A program made the position numbers and the translations under genes. From assembly GCA_024741835.1 (NCBI GenBank), contig JAENRP010000209.1, positions 617 through 64,616 on the forward strand: a DNA stretch of 64,000 nt, written 5' to 3'. Source of the DNA: Diplocarpon mali (taxonomy: Eukaryota; Ascomycota; Leotiomycetes; Helotiales; Drepanopezizaceae). A model generated the notes under the pieces. That model did no database searches, was not told where the DNA came from, and saw only the letters and a program-made list of their open reading frames with translations. This document shows, one piece after another, positions 1 to 12,932 of this stretch; the stretch's first letter is position 1; every line of letters begins with the position of its first letter.

Positions 1-3000
1 CCCCCCCTTTTCCCCTCCGTCGCCTGCGCGCCCCGTCCCTGCTAACATCTGCCAAGGTCACGCCGACTTCGACCCGTGGACGGGCAACCATCCCGAAGAT
101 CAGTTCTCCGAGGTGGCCATCCGCAGCGGCTACTACGATAAGAGCTCCATGACCCAGAATGAGGTCGGCTCGGCCAGAGCCTCCATCTTCCCCGCGCTCA
201 AGCACAAGAGCGGGCTGCAGACGCTCTCCTCCCTCTTCACCAGTGTGCTGGCGCAGCGGAGGGCCCACGGGCAGATCACCGCGGCCTCGACCTTCAAGCC
301 CCCGCCGCGGGTGACGGTGACGGACACCAAGAGAGAGCTGTGGCTGAAGGACCTGGCCAATACCACCATACCGCTGCGGCGCCTGAGCCGATCGATACCC
401 CACGGGATCCGGGGCAAGGTCTTGCTGGATCAATCCCTCAGCAAGAACATACCCATCGAGAGAGCCGTCTGGCTGGCGAAGTGTGTCGGTGCCAACGAGC
501 TGCGAGCCTTCCGGCGCAAGGGCGGCAGCGGAACCTTTGCGATGGGCGGCGAGGCCAAGTGGATTCGAGACTTTACCGTCTGCGTCGAGCAGTTCGTCGA
601 CAGTGTCGTCGGCACGTGTGGGGAGAAGGACTTCAAGACCCGGATCAGCTACGCGTACGTTCCTTGGCCCGCTTGAATTCTGCAGATCGCTCACTCAGTT
701 GGTGCAGGATACGTCTGGCAGCCCATTTCCACGCCGAGCAGCTCCTGGACAGGGAGCACTTCATGGACTGGCTCGTGGGATCCCTCGAGAACAGCCCCCC
801 AAACAAGCTCCCCATGTGGCTCCTGATCAGCCAGGTATACTGGAACGATCTCTCACAGTACCGAAGGTTCGGCCGCCGCTTGTCGGCGGCGCTCATGAAC
901 CAGCTGGCTGAGGTACGACCCGGCCGTTCCGTTTGCATCTGCGCGCCCCGTCGTTGTGATACTGACGCCCCAGCCAGACTCTGAACGACCCCGATCGCGA
1001 TATCCTCGCGCCCCTGTCCGCCCGGCTGACGAGCCTGTTGAGAGGACTGATCTCCTCCAACGCGCATAATTTCCTGACGCCCCGAACGTGGCAGACCCAC
1101 CGGGGAATGCTCACCTCCCCCGGCGGCGTGGGTGATGCCGCCCTGGGACCGGTTCTGGCGGCGATCGACCGTCGGAACCAGCGCTTCGTCGCCACGGGCG
1201 CCACGACGGAGCCCGGCCCGCGGCGACGGCTGATCGCCCTCCTGGATGGCTGTCTCGCGGAACCCTTCGCCCCCGAGCTGCCCCGGCTCTGTTGGGAGAC
1301 GGACCGCGACAAGGACCTGCTCGCGGCGACCGTGCTGGGCTGGGCCGCCTCACCTCACCGGCCGGGCAGCACCAAGATCTACGCGGCGGTCCGGATTCTC
1401 CGCTCCTGGAGCAGGCTGGGCACGGATGTCACGGGCTCGATCCTCGCCTTCCTCGACACGGCACCACGCGACTCGGCCTGCAGCAAGCCGGCGCTCTACC
1501 ACGTGGTGTCGGAGCTGGCTCGCTCGGCACACTTCTCCACGCCACGGTACGCCCGGTGGCTGATAGCCCGCGGAGGCATCTCGACGGGAGCGGACGTGGC
1601 CCCCGACGGCCCGGCGTCGACCCGGCTCCTCGCCGAGTTACCGACGCATCACGTCAGCGACAGTCTGGCCGCCCTCCGCACGGCCTTGCTCGGCCGGGCC
1701 GGACTGTCGACCACCGACGAGGATGGCCTGGTGCAGGAGTGCACAGCTCGCATCGCCCAGAGTCTGCCGGGGATGCAGGCGGGGGCCGACGGCAGGCTGG
1801 GGGCGCAGGACGATCTGGGATCCGCGGGGATCGCCGAGCTCCCTCCCGGCCTGAGTCGCACGGTGCGATCAGAACTGGGACTGTGGCTCCGGCAGCAGGC
1901 CCGGCGCCCGATGGGGCAGCCGACGAGGCCTCCGCTGGACGACTGGGACCCGCCCCCCGGGAGGGGCGGCCCCTCGGCCCGGCCCGGCTTGGCCTTCGAG
2001 ACGATCCGCCGCTACCTCGAAGACCTGGGGGACTTCTCCATGCTTGCCGACGTGCTCCAGATCGTCACGGCTTCCGGGGACGCCGACGTGCTGGCCTCGT
2101 GCGCCGACACGCTGGGCGCTCACCTGGAGATCTTCGCTGCGATTGGAGCGCTCAACGGCCTCTTCGAGATGCTCGCCAGCCGCCTGCGGACTCTGACCGC
2201 GGAGGCCGGCTCGGTCCCCCGGCGCTTCTTGGTTTCCCTCGCGGATCTGGCCGCGCGGCTCCCGGAGCACCGGGCCGCAGCTCAGCAGCTGGCGCTGGAG
2301 CTGGCGCGCAACGACCGGACGACGGCTGCGGACGCCTGGTCGCCCGTCTCAGACCACATGGCGATCGTCGAGACCGCCGAAGCAGATTTCACCGACGAGA
2401 TTGAGAAGGTGCTGGCGAGCGGGAACAGCATGGACCAAGCGACCCTGGAGCGCTTGTTTGCCCGGATCACCCTTCGCCTCGAGGCGTCGTGGGAGAAGGG
2501 GCCAGAGCAGCAACGCAGCTGCGCCTTGCTGCTCACGCGACTCCGCACGTTTGATGCGAAGCCGTTCGACCTGCGGATGGCCGCATGGGTCGGCCGGTGC
2601 GTGCAGCGGCAGAGCCGCCGCAGCATGATGCACGTCTTTGGCCCGCTGGTCAGCTTCGGGTGCCTCGCTCTCCGCGACGTCGCGCGTGGCTGTCGGTGCG
2701 GTGACGCCGACGCGAGCCCCGGCAGCTCGTACGTCCCCGGGACGTCTCTGGAGCTGCTCGGTCTGCTCGTGGCGCCGTGCAGCCTCCCCGGGCTCCTGAC
2801 CCTCGACGAGGCCTACCGGCTCCGCATCAAGCAGGCCCGCCTGCAGAAGGACAGCCCGATGGAGGTTCTGCCTGTCGTTCGTCGAGCCTTCGGGGAGGCC
2901 TTCTCCGCGGCGCATGCCCAGAGCACTCGGGCCGCCGAAGTGCGGGCCCTCCTCGAAAGCCGCGAGATGTACGCCTTCTACCAGCGGGTGGTGCTGCGGG

Positions 3001-4115
3001 ACCCCGTCGCCTTCGCGCAGGAGCTGGCCGTCCCGCTGCTCCGGAGCGCCAATCGCGAGACCGTCGCCGCGATCCAGACCAGCATCGACAGACTGCTGCT
3101 CGCCGGCCGCCGGGCCGAGCCGATCACACCCGAGCTCCTGCTGCGCCTGGCAGACGACCTCTCCCTGCCATTCTGCCAGGTCCAGCTCGCCGCGATGTTG
3201 CAGAGCCGCGCCGCCGTCGCGGACGGCGGCGACGCCTCCCCGCCGGAGCACCTTGCCGCCCTGGATAGCGCCATCGAATCCGCCGTCCACGCCGGGAACA
3301 CCTCGTGGGCCAGCATCATCCCCCTGCTCGACGTCTCCATCGCCCAGCACCTCCGGCGGCGCGCCGCCACCCAATTCCTGGGCGGCTTCCCTCCCCCCAC
3401 GGCGGGCGGGATCGAGGCTGCCGCGATGAGTACGCGGATCGCCCGGGCCGAAAACCTTCTCCGGATCATCGACGCGACGGCCTCCGGCATACCCGATGCG
3501 GCGCCGGACCCGAGCAATGCCACGCTGGCTTCCGATCTCGTCTCCACGCTCAACGGCACCTGGCTCCTCCTGGCAGGCACCCCCTCCCCGGCGATGCGAG
3601 AGAGCATCACGTCGCGATGGCTTCCTCTGCTCCTCTCCTTCACCACCACGCACGTCTCGGTGTTCGAGGCGACCAGGCAGGGTCACGAAAGCCGCGCCAA
3701 GGCCACCCTTACCCTCGCGGCCGTCTACCTCCAGCTCACGGCCCTCGAGATCCGCACACCGGCCATCCGCGACCTCGCCGAGCAGACGTTCGACCTGGCG
3801 CTCCACCTCGTGGATTCGCTGCCGGAAGACCTGCGCCTGCAGTGCGTCCGCAGTCTCCGGGATACCACGTCCAACCCGCAGATCGCGTATCTCTTCAGCG
3901 TCGCGAGCACCCCGACCGAGTCGCTGTGGCTGAGCCAGAAGGAGAGGGGTCCCGTCGTCCCAGGCACGAGCCCTGCCGAAGCGCGGCTCCCCGAGAAGGA
4001 GACGCTGACTCCTTTTGTCCTGCGGAGGTGGGAGATACTGGGAGAGCCGACGCCGAACGTCGGCGAGAACGATACGAGCTTGAGCTTGACCCTCTTTGGG
4101 GCCAGACGAGGATGA
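1..4115 (+). CDS. MED12: Mediator complex subunit 12 (5' end outside the window)
   Basis: Large subunit of the Mediator kinase module (CDK8, cyclin C, MED12, MED13), which modulates RNA polymerase II initiation in the nucleus; yeast orthologue SRB8. Exons joined by frame: <1-654, 708-912, 978-4115, giving about 1,330 visible residues. The first exon is open to the left edge in frame 2. Seen: a GHADFDPWTGNHPEDQ segment at 56-103, then the conserved Med12 core around 330-640 with IPHGIRGKVLLDQ and RAVWLAKCVGANE, continuing across the first intron into HFMDWLVGSLENSP. Both introns are short, with gtacgt/gtacga donors and phases 2 and 0. The rest is a long helical, low-similarity C-terminal half typical of the family. 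The coding sequence is very GC-rich, so several long ORFs on other frames here are shadows. Identity is confident; the true N terminus cannot be seen. Confidence 0.9.
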
Positions 4116-4531
4116 TGTTGCCCCCCGGGCACGTGTGGGAAGGGGCTGGTCAGGCTGGCCAGGCTGGCGCCTGTCGAAGGATTAGCGTTTACTACTACCG
4201 GGTCTTGGATTAGCGTGGCGTTTGGATACACGCATGGGATAGACGGACGAGATGTGACGAGACGAATGTAAATGACGCTGCCTTGTTTCCTGTTGCTGCA
4301 CATGACGTCCCGCCGTGACACCAGCCATCGGCCGAAGCTCTTGCCGTGCGTAGTTTGGCAGCTCCGCCGAAGACTTGAGCCAGGGGTCCTGGGGCGTGGG
4401 TATCTACACGTTTGGTGTACGGTCGGGCGGGGACATGTCCGTGATGACAAGAACAGCAAGGCTCTCCGACGTCTCGCACACATGCCACCCGTACCCGCCC
4501 CTCCCCACGCTCTCCCTCGCCGCGACCAGGG

Positions 4532-4608
4532 ACGTCTGTGTCTGTCTGTGTCTGTGTCTGTCTCTCTATCTCTGTCTCTGTCTGTGTCTGTGTCTGTCTC
4601 TCTGTCTA
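4532..4608. repeat. (TGTC)n/(TC)n microsatellite
   Basis: Imperfect tetranucleotide tract of TGTC/TCTG units with some CTCT interruptions, about 75 bp, in the 3' flank of MED12. Confidence 0.85.
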
Positions 4609-4698
4609 CATATACGCAGCTAGTTCCCGACCCGGCCCGGCCACGGCGCGGGTCTTGCTGGTGCTGGTGCAGGGGTTTGACGCAGGAGCTTGCTTTTT

Positions 4699-4769
4699 GG
4701 GGGGGTAGGGTAGAAGGGTAGAAGGGTAGAAGGGTAGGAGGGTAGAAGGGTAGAAGGGTAGGGAGGGTT
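4699..4769. repeat. GGGTAGAA minisatellite, G-rich on + strand
   Basis: About eight copies of an 8-10 bp unit (GGGTAGAAGGGTAG type) preceded by a run of seven Gs. The repeated GGG runs with short spacers could form a G-quadruplex; that is inference. Confidence 0.8.
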
Positions 4770-4794
4770 TAGGAGATGGATGTTGTTGTTGTTT

Positions 4795-4842
4795 ATGTAT
4801 TATATGTATCGTATGTATCGTATGTATCATATGTATCATACG
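4795..4842. repeat. (GTATCGTAT/GTATCATAT) short tandem repeat
   Basis: About five copies of a 9-10 bp TATGTATCR unit forming an alternating purine/pyrimidine tract. Confidence 0.7.
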
Positions 4843-5113
4843 TAAAAGAGAAAAGCAAGGCAGAGGGGGCAGAGGGCTCTTGCGAATCAGCTAGGCGGGA
4901 TGGGACGGGACAACACGATAGAACAGTAACATCGTCGAGCTTGGCTTGGTTTCGGCAACACAGGCAGTGGAGTGCGGCACGAGTCGAGCCGAGTCGAGCC
5001 GAGCCGGGTTAGTAGATACTTCAAGCGGCTCTAGCCCTCATCCCGCACGTGGCATAGTGTACGGTATGTATCGTAGTATTGTAGTGCTAGCGAGAGGCTC
5101 TTGGCGCGCGTGT

Positions 5114-5161
5114 ATTGATAGGGGGATGGGGGGATAGGGGATAGGGGGATAGGGGGATAGG
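5114..5161. repeat. GGGGGATA tandem repeat
   Basis: Five to six copies of GGGGGATA/GGGGATA, G-rich on the + strand, with a repeated G-run pattern compatible with quadruplex formation. Confidence 0.8.
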
Positions 5162-5199
5162 TGTATACACAGGTGTGGAAAAGGGAATAGGAACATGTG

Positions 5200-5230
5200 T
5201 GTATATATATATGTATATGTGTGTATATAT

Positions 5231-5267
<37 letters not shown>

Positions 5268-5272
5268 AAAAC
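5200..5272. repeat. (TATACA)n / (TA)n microsatellite
   Basis: TATATATATG followed by at least five TACATA hexamers; a simple AT-rich tract. Confidence 0.85.
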
Positions 5273-5437
5273 CAAATAGCCCGTGTCCATCCCGACTGGA
5301 AAAGAGCCGCCTCTCCCTGACGAGACCTCGGTCGAATCCCCTCTTCCCTGTTGGCTGTCTCTGCTTCCTCTGTTGACGCTTGACGCGGGATGCTTTTGGC
5401 AGGTTTGGTTGGTTGGTTGGTTTGGTTTATCTAGGAG

Positions 5438-5562
5438 GAGAAATGAAGAGGGGAGAGGAGAGAAGAGAAGAGAGAGAGAGAGAGAGAGGAGAGAAGAGAG
5501 AAGAGAGAGAGAGGAGCGAAAAGAAGAGAGAGAGAGAGAGAGAGAGAGAAGAGAAGAGACAG
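5438..5562. repeat. (GA)n purine tract
   Basis: About 120 bp of GA/GAGAA purine sequence on the + strand. Any apparent Arg/Glu-rich ORF here is only the translation of the tract. Confidence 0.9.
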
Positions 5563-7887
5563 CAGCTAGAAACAGCCTTCCCATCCTGACCCTACCGCCG
5601 ACTCCCCGCCTTGCACATTGCAACCGCACACGCCGGCCGCCCATGCTCCCTCTTCCTCGCCGGCCATCCTTACCGTCTGAGCGAGAATGCAGTGAGATAA
5701 CTTCGGAACTCCTGGTCACTATTCCAATCGCAGGACTACGAGTTGAGTCAAGGAGGATGATCTCCTGATTGCAAGCTCGTCCTCTCTGTACACGCTCGGT
5801 AGTAGTAGATGTAAATCACATATAACGCTTACTATGCCACATGCTCTCTGCGTATGTCTGCTTCTATTCGATCACACATACCTACACTCCAGCTCTACAA
5901 CAACTCCTCCTCTAAACCATCTTCGCAGCTCGCTAGGTAATCCTCATGCCTCGCTAAGGGTAGTTCAATCGGATCTACCATTACCATAATCAAGAAGTAC
6001 GACATACAACCATCTACCAAGGTATTCTCGCTTATACTCGCCTAGTGAACAGCAACAGACAACGGCTCCCGTCATGCTACGAGATCTACTTCCTTTGCAA
6101 TTTACAACTCGAGCTTCCCAATACGTCGTGAAACCCCGACCACGCACAGGCTCACCCCGCAAAGCCACCTAAGGACAAGCTCTACCTCAACAACATACCC
6201 CCACGACTGGTCTCCTCTCCTCAAGCAACCTTGCACGTCTATCCTCCAGGCACAGCGTACCCAACAAACCGCCTTCTTTCCCTTCATACCACGTACGCTT
6301 TACGCCCTCGTCTTGGCGGGAAAGACTCGGCACTCGCTATGTAACGGCCAGAGAAAAGGATCTTTGCTGCAGTGCATTCAGAGCTGGAGCTCTCGCGATC
6401 TAGGCATGTTAGCCCTTCTGGTCATACAGTTCAAGACTCGATTACACATACCAAAGCAGAGGGTTCTGATCTATCTACATGATCCTCAAAGATCCTCAAA
6501 GATTCTCAAAGATTCTCGCAAGAGGAGGGTATTGAAGTGGTATGATCATACCAGTCATGTAGGAGGGAAAAGTACGTTCCTCTGAAATTCGCATCGTCAG
6601 GTTTTCGGTACGTATCAGGTGACGGTCACGAGATCATGTCGGGCCGCGCGCGTGCTTGCGGGCTCGGAGAGAGGCCCGTCTGTATCCTGCAGGAGAGCTA
6701 TGCTGGCTGCCATGTGCTCTCGGCATGGGGAGAGGCAGGCCGGGTTTTCAATAGTCGTCTTTACCTAGCATCAACAAGTAGCACCTCCGTTCATCATCTG
6801 GATCCAGAGCAAGGTGTCATTTGTAAACAAGACAACGCAAATATCCTCGTAAGCGTAGCCGCTAATAGTGGTATATACTAATGTATTCTACGCCTTTAAT
6901 TTACAGTCCTTGCACACCCACACGTCCTATATCATCTTCCTTGATCATCTTCATCCCTGTCCCCCCCCCCCTTCCAGATACGTCCACGCTGACCTCGGCC
7001 AAATCTCATAAACCTGGCACGAAACCTGTCTGTAGCTGATGAATCTCAGTCTCATAGGGAAAATAACCACCTGGCCATAGATGTTTCCAGCCAGGCATGC
7101 CCATCACTTTGAAAGAGCAGGCACAGTCAAGCAATAAAGAGCCAAGGGGGAAACACACAAGAGAAGGCCTCGTAGAAGATCTAAAAACATGAGGAAGCAC
7201 CACAATTGGGCAAGCCTCGAAAGAGGTGTTGGGAACAATTCCCAGGTTGGAGGTATATTGTTGTTGTCGGGGGCTGTGCTTGTCTCTCCAAGTACAAAAT
7301 GGCATCGTATTTATCTTCCCTCTGTCATATGCCAATCATTTGACTTTATGTCACGAGACCCCTACGTTTCTGGTCTCTACAGCAAGAGCTTCACACTTGA
7401 TCAAGTCACACCACGGAGCAAGAGATGTTTTGGTTTGCAATTTTGAGTTTCATTTGTATGGAGCCATGGTAGTACATCCTGGGGGCAGTACAAGTTCGAA
7501 AACTATGTGCGAAGATGTAACGAAACCCTATCCTACGACTTTTCTTCTCCAACAGGGGAGCAAGAAGATCAAGGAAGATGGGCCAACAGGCAACGTCTGA
7601 CAGGCCGGAAAGTATTATGCCTCGACATGAAAAGGGAAAACATCATGAGGGCAATTCTGTCGCGGCGAACATGAAGCTAGATTTCGCGCAAAGCTGAGAA
7701 GATCACGGCCACGAATCGATTCCAGAGCCGGAGGCATAACGGAGCAACACCGTAGCAAATGTGGGCAAGAAAGAGCACCCGTATGGAAGAGCAGATGGGA
7801 ACATGACCAGATGGCCTTGGACCTGTCTTTGAGTGAGAAGAACAAGCAATGCTGCGAGTCGCTCAAAGTTATAAGCCGTAGAGGTAC

Positions 7888-10840
7888 TCACTCAGACTCG
7901 AAGGATGACTCATCAGCCGAGCCGTGACCAGCTGGAGTTGGAGTGGCCGAGCGATCATCCGGAACGACAATGTCAGTCACGGTTGGTGGGTAGTATGTTG
8001 GGTAGAATGCCTGGGGACCAAGCGGGCTGGAAGTTGGCCAAGCACCTAGACGCCATGGTTAGTGCGCTGGCTCAACTATCGGAGCGGGGAGTCTCACCAG
8101 GAGCAGCAGCAGCATACTGAGGTTGAGGGTAACCGTAGTAGTACTGAGCCTGAGTTGGGCTGCCAGTACCATGGTGCGCAGCGGGGCTAGCACCAGGGTA
8201 GCCGTGGTAGGACGGGCTGCCGGTGTAGGTGTAGTAGGGAGGATACGAAGCGTATTGCGAGTAGGACGGAGATGGAGAGCTGTAAGTGTACTGTTGACCG
8301 CCGAAGCCAGCACTTGAGTAGTTGAAGTACTGGCCACCATGGTATGCGTAACCGGAGGGGGAGTATCCAACAGGGGACATCTGCGACATCTGGGAAGCCT
8401 GGGGCATAATAACAGAGTGAGGAGCCGGGGATTGGTAGGCAGCATTTCTACATGACTGGCGGCGACTACGCGACTTGGCACCATCAGTGTCCTTTTGGGA
8501 GACCTTGAGACATCTGTCACGGAGGACGAAACCGTTCTGTGGTGTTTGATACGTTAGTCTCGTGCAGCTGAGGGTGCATCGATGAGAGGGGAGAGGAGAA
8601 ACCTACCATAGTAGCCAGGGCTCTGCTAACAGATGGCTGGTGCTTGAACTCAACGAAGGCGAAGCAGTGCTTTTGGCTGGCTAAACAGGGAGTCAGCCAG
8701 TGCCAGCAGATATCATATTGGGGAAAGACATACCATCAACAATGGACTCGTTCTTGTGGAGAGAGACGTTCAGAACTTCACCAAACTGTTGGAAGATGGC
8801 CTTGAGATCGCCCTCAGTGATGTCGACAGGGAGATTGCCAACGAAGACTGAACGCTTGTCGACATCGTAGACGTCAAGATACGATCGTAGGGCAGGATCC
8901 GACAGCTCGCCACGGCCCCGAGATGAAGAGCCCATGTTGGCCATACATTGCATCTTGAACTCATTGTGGTTGCGGTAGGTCTTCCAGAAATTAGTATGCC
9001 GCTCCAAGAAGAGTATCCCAAGCGAAGGTTTGTTCTTCGGAAATCCCGACTGACCTGAAGAGCGGCTTGACCCTCGTCATACATCTCAAATTGAACCATG
9101 ACACCCTCATTGAGGTTGTAGGTGGCACGCTCAGGTTCGCTGGCCGGTCTACAAAAGACGATTCTACCGAAACAACGAAGGAGCTTCTCGACTTCGGATG
9201 GGGTGACGACGGTACCATACTTGCGCTCGAAGAAGAACAGGCGATGAGCCTTTGCCTTCTCACAACGGCAAGGTCGGCCCTTGATCAAACGGCCACGACC
9301 ATCCTTGATGGCACGCTCGGCATCATCATCGTTCTGTTTTTGGTCAGCGAACTAAAGTACCAGAAAGGGGGGGTGGGCGGAAGGAGCATTTTTAGGGTGA
9401 AGAGGTAAAAGATGTCACCACTCACTGTGTATTGGCAGAATGCGAATGGCATATGCTTAGCGTCACGACGGATCTTGACGTAGACAGTGCCATACTCACG
9501 GAAGACCTGGGTAACAGCTACCTCAAGAGCCTCATCACCCTCAGATTGAAGAAGGCTAAGAGATGTTAGCACACACAAAATACCAAACTCCGAGTGGGGG
9601 CTTACTTGGCGACGAAGACGCAGCTGGAAGGTGGAAAGATTGACTGAGCATCCTCGGACTTGATGACAACAGAGTCGGGGGTAACGAGCTCGAGATCATC
9701 TGGCATGTACTCTTGATCCAGAACAACGCGGCTGGTCTGAGCGCTAAGCAAGACGTACGTAGCAGACGGAGAGACTGTTCCAGTATCGGAGCTTGAGGAT
9801 GAACCAGAGCGCCAGTTGTCACTCTTGGCAGAGCGACCCTTGGACTTTGGGCCGGTTGGAGTGCGCTGAGCGGAACGGTGTTGGGAGACAGGGGATATGG
9901 TGAATGGGTCATCGTCCTTGCTCTGGGTGCTCTTGCGAATGAATGGTGGGGAATATCCGTAAGATAATTAGCATTGGACCAGTATTGTGGAGGAAGTGCT
10001 TACCGCTCAACGCCATTGCCATCGTTGACAGCGAGCTTGGAAAGCTTCTTCAGAAGAACGCCTTCTGTTGTCAAGTTAGCGAACTGTTCCTCGAGTTTGG
10101 AGGTCCCAAGCAGAAGCAAGCTGGAAGTTATGCAAATAAAAGTGGAGACCGCCAGAAACACTAAGTGATGGAGGTGCAGTCAAGAGCCATTCACCCAGAC
10201 ATCAACTCCCGACAACCACGTACCCACAATCAGGCAGGCTTGCGATACAATATCACTGCTCAATAGATTGAACCGGATGAACCGGATGAACCAGCAAATG
10301 ATGTGGTTGACGGTGTTGGAGAAGAGCAAAAGACGCGTTCAGACTTGAACATCGCGTGCAAGACGCGTGATATGCCATTCCCTCCAAGGAGACACGTAGC
10401 ATACACGAAGTGGAGAGAAGAGTGGCCTGTGTCAGTGGTGCAGTAGAGACCGTGCTTGAAACTTGAAAGGTAGGGGAATTGGATGATGCGCGCACAACGT
10501 GCAGAAGTCTCGGTACCGAGCTCGCCAGGAGTGTAGTAGAATGTAAACGAGAAGGATACTCGTCATGGAGTAGAGCAATGATACGAAATGGAAAGTATGA
10601 AGATGGTTGTGAACGCGTCGCCTGTGACGACGCGCTCGCGGTAGGAAGGGAATCGAGCAGCAACGAAGGAGAACATGGAGAGCAGAAGCCAAGTCAGAGG
10701 AACGTACCATCGTCAGGGGTGCGAGCATCGTCACCAGCATTGCTCGGAGCACTGCCGCCGAAGGTGCTCGCAGGAGACGGCTCAACGGAGGAGTCACCAC
10801 CAGCCTTGGAGGCGCCAGGAGTGTGCGTCGAGGACGACAT
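7888..10840 (-). CDS. RNA-binding protein with three RRM-like domains
   Basis: Probable cytoplasmic or nuclear mRNA-binding protein. Exons on the minus strand, in transcription order: 10840-10708, about 10120-10004, 9929-9606, 9555-9426, 9333-9055, 9001-8734, 8680-8607, 8536-8098, 8045-7888. Domain 1 starts at SSCVFVANL and ends at FAFCQYT; domain 2 at RLFFFERKYG; domain 3 is the best RRM, with RSVFVGNLP (RNP2) and HCFAFVEF (RNP1, in the 74-nt exon). The C terminus is Tyr/Gly/Ser/Pro-rich low complexity and the protein ends DESSFESE. Exons from 9929 downward join perfectly in frame; the last intron skips an in-frame stop near 8072. The joining of the first exon (133 nt, phase 1) to the exon ending at 10004 does not keep frame as drawn, so a small exon in the long 10121-10707 intron is probably missing. 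The acceptor at 9002 may instead lie at 8981 (21 nt, in frame). Orthologue name not assigned. Confidence 0.75.
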
Positions 10841-12932
10841 GATGCTCGGGGTGAGGGAAGTGTGCAGGTAGGTGTGATGGTGTTGTGTGCAGAATGTGAG
10901 ATTGAGTCTGGGGATTGGGATTTAAGTTTGAGAGAATGCAGTGCGCAGTGCAGAAGTAGAAGAAGGGAAAGAGCGTCTGAGATGCAGGAGTGCCGAGAAA
11001 GTGATGTGGGAGCGGGTATGTAGGAGAAAAAGTGTGTTAGGAGGGGGAGGGAAGGGGGAAATGGCCGTGGGGAGAATTCGTATATATAGGATTGCGAGAG
11101 CTCAGGAAGAACTTAGTGCCGGCCTCTCGTCTAATGGATGTTTGTTGCGTTTGCCCAAGTGCAGCTATAAGGGGGGAGGTGTGGCAAAAGTAGAAGGGGG
11201 GACTGTATCCGGAGTTGGCAAGAACTCTGGCCTCGTCAATGCCGATTGCCAACGTCGTTGGGCTACGACTACGAGGAGACGTGAGCCTCGAAGACCAAGT
11301 AAGAGCCAGCTCAAGCATACATATGCACATCGTTTCATGAAGACGGCATTCGATCACCTCGAAAGAGATCAGAAGGGCCCGCGGGTGTGGTCGAGTCGAG
11401 TACAGCGAGTACAGCGAGGCCGTATCCGCCTCCTCTCCGCCTCCTCTCCGCCTCCCATACAGCCAGACCCGGGGTGTGGGATTAACGATAACACTCAGGT
11501 CATCCATGAGAGGCTGCCATCTCAGTAGTCAGGCCCTGGTAGATGCAGATGCAGATAGATGCACGCGGGATGGATGAATGGATACACGACTACAGGAAGA
11601 CGAAGGCAAGAATCAAAGATGAAGGATTGATTGAGATCCATATGAAGCAAGACAGAACAGTCACTGGTCACTTGTCTATTGCCCATTCCAGTATCGTACA
11701 TGAAGAAAGTGTTCAAGCTGGTAGCCCTCGTACTTGATGCAAAGAAAGGATTTGTACTAGTCAATAATCCTGAACCAGTATGCTACACACCACAGACAAC
11801 CTTCTCTGGAGAATGCCAAAAACTTTTTTGTGGGACACGTGCCAGCCAGCCCCAGATGTCTTCGAAAGATCCAGCATGCCTTCACACAATTATCTGTTCT
11901 TGAATGCAGCATCTTTGTTTACTTCCCCCCTATACTTAGTGGATAGGCTTTACCGAGCCATATAGCAATATAACCTTATTGTGCTTAGGCGTAAAGATAT
12001 TGCGATCCGGCCGGCCTTAGCGAGTCTTAATCCTCACAACGTGGTTATGACGTCATTGACTTCCACAAGCGCGTCTACCCACGAGGTACCTCGCAAAAAT
12101 CGGAGGACAGGCTTCTGCGCTACACTGTAACAAACTAATAGAATAACGAAAGCTTTGGCACTAGTAGCAATGCGAATTCTTCTCCAGCCAGGGACTTCCA
12201 TGGTTGGCGACAAAGCTCAATCACGTTTGTTCCATGTGATTTAGTGCAGTCAAGGTTTGCAGCTGCAAATGGGCCTGGGAAGGCCAGGCAGCCAGGCAGC
12301 CAGTCACTCACTCGCTCACACCATTTCTTTGATACGCAATGACCAGTAGAGAATGTGTCGACGACATGTGCTTGCAAGAAATAGAGCAACAAAGGTAGAG
12401 AGACCTGTATCAGGCAGAACGCCAAAGAGAGAGTGCATCCAGAGCAACTTTGCCAGAGCTGTGCAGGTAGAGGGAGAAACAACAAACAAGACAAGATATT
12501 GAAGACTGCTGAGGACGGTCCGAAAGTTTTAGGTCAATTCTCTGAGGCCATTCAATGTGTAGAGGATCTTTAAAGACGCGACTGGATGAGATACATAGAC
12601 GAAAGGAGCAGAAGTCGGACGGGAAGTTAGAGAAGATAGAGCAGAAACTCGTAAGCATGTACAGACTTTACTAGAAAATCACAAGTTATGAATGTTGTTA
12701 CTGGAAATCGGTCTGGTCCTTGTCATGGTCGCTCCGATAATATGGTTTGTGGCTTGAAAGTACGCTAGCGAGGGACTCCCTGCAAGCTCAAGCTTGAGCC
12801 CCTCCGATGGGAACGCCAGTACACAAAGCACAGCTTGAATTGATACGCGTTGACAATGTCTCACTGAGATAGTTGCTGGACCGTCGTCTTTCTTCCCCAC
12901 ACCAAGCGGAGGGCGTTGCCGCCCATCTTGCA
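10841..12932. other. Intergenic region, 5' flank of the RNA-binding gene and of CIA30
   Basis: Divergent promoter-containing spacer of about 2.1 kb. It contains purine-rich and CT-rich stretches (for example repeated CTCCGCCTC near 11,428-11,453) and no ORF with family resemblance or consistent exon structure. Nothing else is supported here. Confidence 0.5.

Larger units (their letters stand above)
4116..7887. other. Gene-free spacer rich in simple repeats
   Basis: No ORF of recognisable family or with coding-like structure was found between MED12 and the RNA-binding protein gene. The first 1.5 kb is a succession of different simple repeats, listed separately; 5,570-7,887 is ordinary mid-GC DNA with only short random ORFs. 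A local duplication of a 'gatcctcaaa' type word occurs near 6,480-6,515. I see no tRNA-like boxes. Both flanking genes end here (MED12 on +, the RNA-binding gene on -), so this is convergent 3' flank. Confidence 0.6.

Noticed and set aside
2349..3806. 485-codon open frame on the minus strand inside MED12, and other long frames there
   Set aside because: It is antisense to a well-supported exon, has Gly/Arg/Glu-rich composition expected from GC-rich codon mirroring, and matches no family.
5283..5768. 161-codon frame rich in Arg/Glu
   Set aside because: Mostly the translation of a GA microsatellite.
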